Shown one piece after another: positions 8,551 through 15,754 of a stretch of DNA of 64,000 bases (positions are counted from its first letter, which is position 1; each line of letters begins with the position of its first letter). The notes under the pieces are model-generated. The model had not been told where the DNA came from, ran no database searches, and saw nothing but the letters and a program-made list of their open reading frames with translations. Origin of the DNA: Streptomyces sp. 135 (GTDB lineage Bacteria > Actinomycetota > Actinomycetes > Streptomycetales > Streptomycetaceae); NCBI RefSeq assembly GCF_020026305.1, contig NZ_CP075691.1, forward strand, positions 7,254,001-7,318,000, in the 5' to 3' direction. Position numbers and translations under genes: made by a program.

Positions 8551-9741
8551 ATGAGGCTGTCCGCCCGCTGCGCCTACGTAGCGCTGCTCCTGCTGCTCCC
8601 CCTCACCGCCGTCCCGGCCTCGGCCGCCGAACCGAGCCCGAAGGAGCCGGCGCGCTCCGCCCCCGCACCCCTGCGGACCACGTCGGCGCCCATCCCGGAC
8701 CAGTACATCGTCACCCTGAAGCCCGACACCCCCTCGACGGCCACCCAGATCACCCAGCAGGTCGGCGCCACCGCGCTCCACGAGTACCAGCGGGTGCTGC
8801 GCGGCTTCGCGGCCAAGCTCGACGCGAAGCAGCTCGCGGCCGTGCGCGGCCTTCCCGAGGTGGCGGCCGTCGAGCAGGACGCGACGATCACCGCGACCCC
8901 GCTTCGCGCGGACCGTGTCCCGGCCGCCAGCTGGGGCCTGGACCGCATCGACCAGCCCTACCTCCCGCTCGACCGGCAGTTCAACGTCAACAGCACCGGC
9001 GCCGGCGCCACGGCGTACATCTTCGACACCGGCATCGACTACCGGCACGCGGAGTTCGGCGGCCGCGCCGTGCCCGGCTTCGACGCGATGGGCGACGGCA
9101 GGAACGGCCAGGACTGCAACGGCCACGGCACGCATGTCGCGGGCACCGTTGGCGGGGCGAACTACGGAGTCGCCCGGCAGGCGCGGCTGGTCAGCGTCCG
9201 CGTCCTCGGCTGCGACGGCAGGGGATCGTACTCCGGCATGATCGCCGGCTTCGACTGGGTGGCGCAGCACGCCCGGCAGCCCGCGGTCCTCAACGGCTCC
9301 CTCGGCGGCCCGCGCAGCGACGCCGTCAACCGGGCCGCGACCGCGCTCTCGGACCGCGGCGTCCTGCCGGTGGTCGCGGCGGGCAACGACGCGGTCGACG
9401 CGTGCAACGTCTCTCCCGCGAGCGCCGACCGGGTCCTCACCGTCGGGGCGACCGACCCCCAGGACCAGCAGGCGAGCTTCTCCAACCACGGCCGCTGCCT
9501 GGACATGTACGCCCCCGGCACCGGCATCATCTCGGCCAGGCTCGGCGGCGGCAGCGTGGCGCTGGACGGCACGTCCATGGCCAGTCCGCACGTCGCCGGT
9601 GTCGCCACCCTCCTCAAGGCGCGCTACCCCTCGGCGACCTCCGCCCAGGTGTACTCCTGGGTGGTCGACAAGTCGGTGAAGGGCATCCTCTCGGTGTCTC
9701 CCGCCTCTCCCAACCGCCTGGTGCAGACCGCCGGGCTCTGA
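8551..9741 (+). CDS. Secreted subtilisin-like serine protease (S8, with I9 propeptide)
   Basis: The 396-residue preproenzyme has a signal peptide (1-26, ending ASA), an inhibitor_I9 propeptide (about 48-115, IPDQYIVTLKP) and an S8 catalytic domain. The triad is visible: D159 in IFDTGIDY, H192 in NGHGTHVAG and S342 in GTSMASPH. The layout matches proteinase-K-type subtilases, an extracellular endopeptidase group. GGAG precedes the ATG by seven bases. It has no operator like those of the sugar genes and converges on GH42 with only 16 bp between stops, so it is probably an independent gene within the xyloglucan block. Confidence 0.93.
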   Translation: MRLSARCAYVALLLLLPLTAVPASAAEPSPKEPARSAPAPLRTTSAPIPDQYIVTLKPDTPSTATQITQQVGATALHEYQRVLRGFAAKLDAKQLAAVRGLPEVAAVEQDATITATPLRADRVPAASWGLDRIDQPYLPLDRQFNVNSTGAGATAYIFDTGIDYRHAEFGGRAVPGFDAMGDGRNGQDCNGHGTHVAGTVGGANYGVARQARLVSVRVLGCDGRGSYSGMIAGFDWVAQHARQPAVLNGSLGGPRSDAVNRAATALSDRGVLPVVAAGNDAVDACNVSPASADRVLTVGATDPQDQQASFSNHGRCLDMYAPGTGIISARLGGGSVALDGTSMASPHVAGVATLLKARYPSATSAQVYSWVVDKSVKGILSVSPASPNRLVQTAGL

Positions 9742-9757
9742 CAGCGCGCGGGCGACC

Positions 9758-11761
9758 TCACCGGCCCTCGACCCGGTGGGGCCGCCCCGGCGCCTCCTCC
9801 AGGACGGCCACCCCGTACCGCCCCAGCGTGACAGTCCCCTCGGCCGGCTCACCGCTCAGCAGCTCGCGGTACCGCCCCGGCACCGCGACGCTCACCTCAC
9901 CGCGGCCGTGGTGCAGGAGGAACAGCAGGTCGCCGCGGCGCACGGCCTCCACTTCCCGGGGGAGGCCATCGAGGGGAGGCCGTACGCCTGCCCGTGCCGC
10001 GGCCCGGGCCAGCAGATCGCGCAGGGCGGTCGGCTCGGGGAGCGTGGAGACGTACCAGGCGCGGCCCCGGCGGAGCACCGCGGGGAGCCCGTCGAGTTCA
10101 CCGCCCCGGTAGCGGGCCTCCACGCCCGCGTCGTCCCCGGCGGTCAGCTCCTCCGACCAGAGGGTGCCGGTGAACTCGCCGCAGTCGACGCTCTCCTCGT
10201 CCTCCAGCGGCCACCACTCGTGCACGGTCCGGATGCCGAGGAGCGCCCGCAGCCGGGCGTCCATGCCGCCGGGGCGCACCCGGTCGTCGCCGTCGGCCAC
10301 CCCCGTGAAGAAGCCGCAGACGAGGGTGCCGCCCCGGCGTACGTACGCGACGAGGTTGTCGATCGCGGGGTCGGTGAGGAGATAGAGGTGCGGGACGACG
10401 ACCATGCCGTACGCCGACAGGTCGTGCTCGGGGTGGGCGAAGCCGGTCGTGAGGTGCGCCTCCCACAGGGCCGCGTGCCAGGCGCCGAGCATCTGGGCGT
10501 GGTCGAGGCGGGCAGAGGGGCGGCCGTCCTGCTGCCCCGCCCACCAGGAGTCCCAGTCGTGCAGGACCGCCACCTCGGCGCTCACGCGGGCGCCGCTCAC
10601 CCGTGGGCCGACGCGGGCGAGTTCCGCGCCGAGGCGCTTGACCTCCTGGAAGACGCGGCCCTCCGTGCCCGCGTGGCCGAGCATCCCGGAGTGGAACTTC
10701 TCGGCGCCCTGGCGTGACTGCCGCCACTGGAAGTAGCAGACCGCGTCGGCGCCGCGCGCCACGGCCTGCCAGGACCAGAGGCGGTTGAGGCCGGCCGGCT
10801 TCGGGTGGTTCACGCCGCGCCAGTTGACCGGGCCCGCCGCCTGCTCCATCAGCATCCAGGGGCCGCCGCCCGCCTGGGAGCGGGTGAGGTCCTGGACGAG
10901 CGCCCCGTGCCGCCCGCCGAGCGGGTCCCTCGGGTCGGGGTAGAGGTCGACCGAGACGACGTCCTCCTGCCCGGCCCACTTCCAGCCGTCCTGGCCCTGC
11001 CACAGCGGCATGAAGTTGGTGGTGACCGGCAGGTGCGGGGTGTGGGCGCGGACGATGTCGCGCTCGGCGAGGTAGCACTCGAGGAGGGCGTCCGATGTGA
11101 AGCGCTTGAAGTCGAGGACCTGCGTGGGGTTCTTCATGTAGTGGGCGCGGCGGGGCGGCAGGATCTCCTCCCAGGCGTCGTAGCTCTGGCCCCAGAAGGC
11201 GGTGCCCCAAGTCGAATTGAGCGCGTCGAGCGTGCCGTACCTCGCCCGGAGCCAGCGGCGGAACGCGGCGGCCGCCGTCTCGCCCCAGTCGTAGGTGCAG
11301 TACTCGTTGTTGATGTGCCACATCGTGAGCGCCGGGTGGCGGGCGTACCGCGCGGCCAGGTCCTGAGTGATGGCGGCGGCGAAGCGGCGGTAGGCGGCGC
11401 TGGAGTGCGCGAAGTGCTGGCGCGAGCCCCACCACTCCACCTGGCCGTCCTCGTCGCGCGGCAGCGTCTCGGGGTGGAGCCGGCCGAGCCACGGCGGGGG
11501 AGCGGAGGTCGGCGTGGCGAGGACGACACCGACGCCATGCTCGTGCATCAGGTCCATCAGCCGGTCGAGCCAGCCGAACTCCCGGGCGCCTGGCCGGGGT
11601 TCGAGCTTCGCCCAGGAGAAGACGCCGAGCGTGACGGAGTTGACCCCGGCCTCCCGCATCAGCCGCGCGTCCTGCGTCCAGACCTCCTCGGGCCATTGCT
11701 CGGGGTTGTAGTCGCCGCCGAACAGGATCCGGCCGCGGGTGGAGTCGTGGAGGGAAGGCAT
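9758..11761 (-). CDS. GH42 beta-galactosidase, cytoplasmic
   Basis: The 667-residue product has no signal peptide. It shows the GH42 barrel with the acid/base glutamate E153 in WHINNEYCTYDW and the nucleophile E306 in WMLMEQAAGPVNW, followed by trimerisation and C-terminal beta domains. The chosen start (MPSLHDS) has GAAGGG upstream; the frame is open further upstream but into the permease gene. It is the last gene of the minus-strand operon SBP-permease-permease-GH42. Given the neighbouring alpha-xylosidase, beta-glucosidase and xyloglucanase, it probably removes galactose from imported xyloglucan oligosaccharides. Arabinogalactan fragments are the alternative substrate. Confidence 0.92.
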   Translation of the reverse strand: MPSLHDSTRGRILFGGDYNPEQWPEEVWTQDARLMREAGVNSVTLGVFSWAKLEPRPGAREFGWLDRLMDLMHEHGVGVVLATPTSAPPPWLGRLHPETLPRDEDGQVEWWGSRQHFAHSSAAYRRFAAAITQDLAARYARHPALTMWHINNEYCTYDWGETAAAAFRRWLRARYGTLDALNSTWGTAFWGQSYDAWEEILPPRRAHYMKNPTQVLDFKRFTSDALLECYLAERDIVRAHTPHLPVTTNFMPLWQGQDGWKWAGQEDVVSVDLYPDPRDPLGGRHGALVQDLTRSQAGGGPWMLMEQAAGPVNWRGVNHPKPAGLNRLWSWQAVARGADAVCYFQWRQSRQGAEKFHSGMLGHAGTEGRVFQEVKRLGAELARVGPRVSGARVSAEVAVLHDWDSWWAGQQDGRPSARLDHAQMLGAWHAALWEAHLTTGFAHPEHDLSAYGMVVVPHLYLLTDPAIDNLVAYVRRGGTLVCGFFTGVADGDDRVRPGGMDARLRALLGIRTVHEWWPLEDEESVDCGEFTGTLWSEELTAGDDAGVEARYRGGELDGLPAVLRRGRAWYVSTLPEPTALRDLLARAAARAGVRPPLDGLPREVEAVRRGDLLFLLHHGRGEVSVAVPGRYRELLSGEPAEGTVTLGRYGVAVLEEAPGRPHRVEGR

Positions 11762-11793
11762 CGAGGGGTTCAGCCCTTCGCTGTATCGGCGGG

Positions 11794-12720
11794 TCAGCCC
11801 TTCACTGCGCCGGTGAGCATGCCCTGCTTGAAATGCCGCTGCACGAACGGCGAGAGGACGGCGACCGGCAGCAGCGCGAGGACCATCACGGCCATCTGGA
11901 TGGCGAGCGGTGACAGATGCCCGGTGTTGATCGCCTGGCTGAGGCCGGTCGGCCGCTGCTGCTTGATCACCAGCTGCTGCATGACGTTCTGGAGCGGCAT
12001 CATGTCCGGGTCGCTGAGGTAGATCGAGGCGTTGAACCAGGCGCTCCAGTACCCCACCGCGTAGAAGAGCGTGATCACCGCGAGCACCGCACGGGACAGC
12101 GGCATGACGATCCGCCACAGGATGCGCAGGTCCCCGGCCCCGTCGATGCGGGCGCTCTCGATCAGCTCCTGGGCCGTGCCCATGAAGAACGCCCGCAGCA
12201 CGAGGATGTTGAAGACGTTCAGCGCGCTCGGCAGGATCAGCGACAGATACGTGTCCGTGAGCCCGAGGCCCTGCACCACCAGATACGTCGGGATCAGCCC
12301 GGCCCCGAAGAACATCGTGGCGACGATCAGCAGCAGGATCGGGCGGTGCAGCACGGACCCCGGGCGGGAGAGGCCGTACGCGCACAGGACGGACACCACC
12401 ATGCTGAAGAGCGTGCCGACGACCGTGACGCCCACGCTGACGAGCGTGGCCCGCGAGACCTGGCCGCCGCCGAGCAGCTCCTGGTAGTGGATGAAGGTGA
12501 CGCCGCGGGGGATCACCACCAGGCCGCCCGTCTCGGTGATCGTCTTCACCGAGGAGAGGCTGGTGACGACCACGACCCACACCGGGAAGAGGACGGCCAG
12601 GCAGACCAGGGTCAGCGTCACGCCCTTGGTGGCGAGCCCGGCCCTGGTCGGCGGCTCCTCCCACACCGGGCGCAGCCCGGACCTGCTGCCCGGCTCGATG
12701 CCGAAGTTGAGCACGCTCAC
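11794..12720 (-). CDS. Sugar ABC transporter permease (MalG/LplC-type)
   Basis: The 308-residue membrane protein has about six transmembrane segments and the binding-protein-dependent transport (EAA) loop around ESARIDGAGDLRILWRIVMPL. The GTG start overlaps the stop of the upstream permease by four bases (GTGA), indicating translational coupling. It forms a heterodimeric channel with the protein at 12717-13733. No ATPase is encoded nearby; Streptomyces sugar importers usually share the MsiK ATPase encoded elsewhere. Confidence 0.9.
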   Translation of the reverse strand: MSVLNFGIEPGSRSGLRPVWEEPPTRAGLATKGVTLTLVCLAVLFPVWVVVVTSLSSVKTITETGGLVVIPRGVTFIHYQELLGGGQVSRATLVSVGVTVVGTLFSMVVSVLCAYGLSRPGSVLHRPILLLIVATMFFGAGLIPTYLVVQGLGLTDTYLSLILPSALNVFNILVLRAFFMGTAQELIESARIDGAGDLRILWRIVMPLSRAVLAVITLFYAVGYWSAWFNASIYLSDPDMMPLQNVMQQLVIKQQRPTGLSQAINTGHLSPLAIQMAVMVLALLPVAVLSPFVQRHFKQGMLTGAVKG

Positions 12721-13733
12721 CGCTTGTACACCCCCTGTTCGCCCATGAGGTGGGCGGCCTTGTTGGCGCCGAGCACCATCAGGAGGCCGAAGACACCCTT
12801 GACGATGCCGATGGCGGCGCCGTAGCCGAAGTTGCCGTTGTCGAGACCGGTGTTCCACACGTACGTGTCCAGGACCTCGGAGGCCGTGGGGCCCACCGCG
12901 GTGCGCTGGAGCAGGATCTGTTCGAAGCCGACCGTGAGCGCGTTGCCGACCTGGAGGACGAGCAGCAGGGCCACGACCGGGCGCAGGGCGGGCAGTTGGA
13001 TGTGCCAGATGCGCCGCCAGCGGCTCGCGCCGTCCATCGCGGCGGCCTCGTACAGATCGGGGCTGACCGCGGCGAGAGCGGCGAGGAAGACGATGACGCC
13101 CCAGCCCGCGTCCTTCCAGATCACCTCGAAGGTGATCAGGAACTTGAACAGGCCCGGGTCGGTCATCAGGTCGAAGCCCTCGTGGCCGTGGTCGCGCAGC
13201 ACCTGCGCGATGAGGCCGGCGCCGCCGAACATCTGCTGGAAGACCGTGATGACGAGCACCCAGGAGAAGAAGTGCGGGAGGTAGAGGATCGCCTGGGCCA
13301 CGGCCCGCACCCGGGGGCGCACGAAGCTGTTGATGAAGAGCGCGAGCAGCACCGGGACCGGGAAGAACAGCGTCAGCTGGATCACGAAGATGGCGAGGGT
13401 GTTGCGGACCGCCTGCCAGAACAGCCGGTCCTCGGCCATGTGCCGGAAGTGCTCGAAGCCGATCCAGGGGCTCTGCGACATCGCCTGGAAGGCGTTGTCC
13501 GCGATGTAGGGGTCGTAGTCCTGGAAGGCGACCACGTTGCCGATCAGCGGTACGTAGTTGAAGACGAGCAGGAGCAGCAGCGCGGGCAGCACCATCAGGA
13601 GCAGCACGCGGTCCCGGCGCAGCCGGTGGCGGAGCGGGACACGGGGCACGGAGTCCTTGGCGGGGGGCGCCGCACCGGCGGGTGCGGGCGGCCGCTCGGC
13701 GGCGGCGCGGGGGCGAGCCGTGCTCTGCGCCAT
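12717..13733 (-). CDS. Sugar ABC transporter permease (LplB/MalF-type)
   Basis: The 338-residue protein has a proline/alanine-rich cytoplasmic N-terminus (about 1-40), then six predicted transmembrane segments and the EAA motif around YEAAAMDGASRWRRIWHIQLP. The ATG is one base after the stop of the binding-protein gene. It pairs with the downstream permease and the lipoprotein SBP. The operon lies behind a LacI operator, so import of a xyloglucan-derived oligosaccharide is inferred. Confidence 0.9.
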   Translation of the reverse strand: MAQSTARPRAAAERPPAPAGAAPPAKDSVPRVPLRHRLRRDRVLLLMVLPALLLLLVFNYVPLIGNVVAFQDYDPYIADNAFQAMSQSPWIGFEHFRHMAEDRLFWQAVRNTLAIFVIQLTLFFPVPVLLALFINSFVRPRVRAVAQAILYLPHFFSWVLVITVFQQMFGGAGLIAQVLRDHGHEGFDLMTDPGLFKFLITFEVIWKDAGWGVIVFLAALAAVSPDLYEAAAMDGASRWRRIWHIQLPALRPVVALLLVLQVGNALTVGFEQILLQRTAVGPTASEVLDTYVWNTGLDNGNFGYGAAIGIVKGVFGLLMVLGANKAAHLMGEQGVYKR

Positions 13734-13734
13734 G

Positions 13735-15450
13735 TCAGGACGCCGCGTCGCCGGTCGCCCCTGCGTCCCCTGTCTGATCGAGCAGCTTCTTGTACCAGTC
13801 GCGCAGCTTGTCGCCGCCGCCCGACTTCCAGTCCGAAGCGGCCTGTCGCATGTCGGATACCTTCTTGCGGCCCCGCACGATGTCCTTCTCCAGGTCCTCG
13901 AACTCGGCGTTCAGCTCGGTGTACCGCGTCGGCTCGATGATCATCATGCCGTGGAAGAGCGGCTTCTTCGTGTGCGCGCCCTGGCGCTGCTGCCATCCGA
14001 CCATGCCCCGGGTGACGTCCGGCAGATCGGCGTACGCGATGAAGGGCGCGGGCGATGCCAGGTACTCGTACGTCGAGAAGACCTCGTTGTTGCCCTTGCC
14101 GTTCTTGGTGAGGACGCCGTCCGTCAGGGTGTGGTGGACGCCCTCGACGCCGTACATCCGCAGCCGCTGCTCCTTCGAACCGTAGGGCGCGGCCGTGAAG
14201 TTGGCGAGGGCGAGGATGTCGCGGACGGTCTTCTCGTCGGCCTTCTCGCTGATGAACGTCCAGATGTCGGCGGGCGGGCGCGCGTACAGCGTCGGCGCTC
14301 CGCCGTCGGGCGCGAAGTAGTCGAAGGCCTCCATGCGGAACCTCTTGTCGTCCACGCGCTGCACGGCGGCCTTGCCGTACCAGTCGGAGAGGTCCTGGCA
14401 GTACATCCAGACCTTGCCCGCCGCGCACAGGTCGCCGATGCTGCCGGTCTCCGCCTTCGCGTCGGGGTGGACGAAGCCCGCCGAGTAGAGCTTGCGGGAC
14501 CACTCCAGGGCTTCGAGGTACTCGTCGGTCTCGTAGCGGTTGACCAGCTTGCCGTCGACGAGCTTCCAGTAGTACGGCTTCTCCGGCAGCACCCCGAAGA
14601 TGTGCCAGGCGGCCCAGCTCATGTCGCCGCACGCCCACACCTTGCTCCTGGGGGCGTTCAGCTGCTTGCACAGGTCGTAGAACTCCTCGGCGCTGGTCGG
14701 CGCCTTCAGCCCCTCCTTCTCGAAGAGGTCCGTGCGGTAGAAGGGCGCGATGTTCGGGGTGGTGGCGGAGGGCATCGGCAGGCCGCGCAGCTTTCCGCCG
14801 AAGACCGAGCGCTGCCAGGCGCCGGTCGGGATCGCGGCGAGGTTCGGGTACTCCTTGACCTTGTCGCCGCTCAGGTAGGGGCCGAGGTCGGCGAACTTGT
14901 TGGCGATGGCGCTCGGGATCTTGCCGGTCAGCTCCCAGCCGGGCACGACCACCGCGTCCGGCACGCCGCTGGAGGCGAGGACCGCGCCGAGCTTCTGGCC
15001 GTACGTGTCGCCCTGCTGGTTCTGCCACTTGACGCGGACGCCCGCGGCCTTGTCCATCGCGGTCCAGTAGGGGTTGCCCTGCTTGGGCACGTTCCCCCAG
15101 ATCGGCGACATGACGGTGAACTCGCCGCCCTTGCCGAGCCGTTCGGGCACCGACGTCTTGAGCTCGGCCGCGGGCAGGGCCTTGGTGAAACCCGCGGCCG
15201 AGCCGTTCTTGGCCGGGATGTCCGGGCTGACGAGGTCCGAGGCGACGTACGCCGGGAGCAGGTCCTTGAGCTTCTTCCCCGTCGTGGTGCCCTCGTTCTT
15301 CGACCCGCCGCCCCCGCAGGCCGTGAGCAGCGGAGCACCGCCGGCCACGGCGAGCACCGCGAGCCCGGAGGAGGCGAGGAAGGTTCTCCGGTTCGGCCCG
15401 GAGCCGGTGGAGTGCGGACCGGAGCCGGTGGAGGGGGAGTTCGGCGTCAT
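13735..15450 (-). CDS. Sugar-binding lipoprotein of ABC transporter (LplA-like, SBP family 1)
   Basis: The chosen ATG has GAAGGG eight bases upstream and gives 571 residues; an upstream in-frame GTG at 15483 has no better support. The N-terminus holds a short duplicated STGSGP motif from a direct DNA repeat, a Tat-type NRRTFLASS and the lipobox LLTACGGG. The mature protein is a large extracellular solute-binding protein of the LplA type, which usually binds oligosaccharides. It heads the operon with two permeases and GH42. A LacI palindrome lies 58 bp upstream. Confidence 0.9.
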   Translation of the reverse strand: MTPNSPSTGSGPHSTGSGPNRRTFLASSGLAVLAVAGGAPLLTACGGGGSKNEGTTTGKKLKDLLPAYVASDLVSPDIPAKNGSAAGFTKALPAAELKTSVPERLGKGGEFTVMSPIWGNVPKQGNPYWTAMDKAAGVRVKWQNQQGDTYGQKLGAVLASSGVPDAVVVPGWELTGKIPSAIANKFADLGPYLSGDKVKEYPNLAAIPTGAWQRSVFGGKLRGLPMPSATTPNIAPFYRTDLFEKEGLKAPTSAEEFYDLCKQLNAPRSKVWACGDMSWAAWHIFGVLPEKPYYWKLVDGKLVNRYETDEYLEALEWSRKLYSAGFVHPDAKAETGSIGDLCAAGKVWMYCQDLSDWYGKAAVQRVDDKRFRMEAFDYFAPDGGAPTLYARPPADIWTFISEKADEKTVRDILALANFTAAPYGSKEQRLRMYGVEGVHHTLTDGVLTKNGKGNNEVFSTYEYLASPAPFIAYADLPDVTRGMVGWQQRQGAHTKKPLFHGMMIIEPTRYTELNAEFEDLEKDIVRGRKKVSDMRQAASDWKSGGGDKLRDWYKKLLDQTGDAGATGDAAS

Positions 15451-15507
15451 TGCGTCAACCCTTCGTGGCGCGCGCCCGGACACACGGCGGATACCGCCGG
15501 TCGGCTT

Positions 15508-15521
15508 TCGAAGCGCTTCGA
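15508..15521. promoter_or_regulatory. LacI-family operator, copy 2 (ABC/GH42 operon)
   Basis: TCGAAGCGCTTCGA, identical to the sites at 7244 and 15678, lies 58 bp upstream of the binding-protein gene start. Placement near an expected promoter fits repression. Confidence 0.85.
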
Positions 15522-15677
15522 TGTTGCTGCGAGATTAAGTGAACGCCCGAGCCGTAACAAGGGTCGGTCGCGAATTCGCGGCGGCTGCGCGGGAGTTGCT
15601 CTGACGGCCGGGTTGAGCCGAACCGAAGGGCGCGGTGAGTCGCTCGTCTTGACATCACCACCCGGTAACGCCGAGCA

Positions 15678-15691
15678 TCGAAGCGCTTCGA
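15678..15691. promoter_or_regulatory. LacI-family operator, copy 3 (GH3/GH31 operon)
   Basis: TCGAAGCGCTTCGA lies 64 bp upstream of the GH3 start, on the other side of the divergent intergenic region from copy 2. The 156-bp gap between the two may allow repression of each promoter separately or looping between them. Confidence 0.85.
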
Positions 15692-15754
15692 GAAGTGCCT
15701 TGTCGGCACGTCGCCGCAATCATCGCCGCTCCACCGTCCGCCGAGGGGAACCAC

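Noticed and set aside
9758..12664. GH42 as a 968-residue protein starting within the permease region
   Set aside because: The extra N-terminus is a wrong-frame reading of the permease gene; the ATG at 11761 with a ribosome binding site gives the normal GH42 length.
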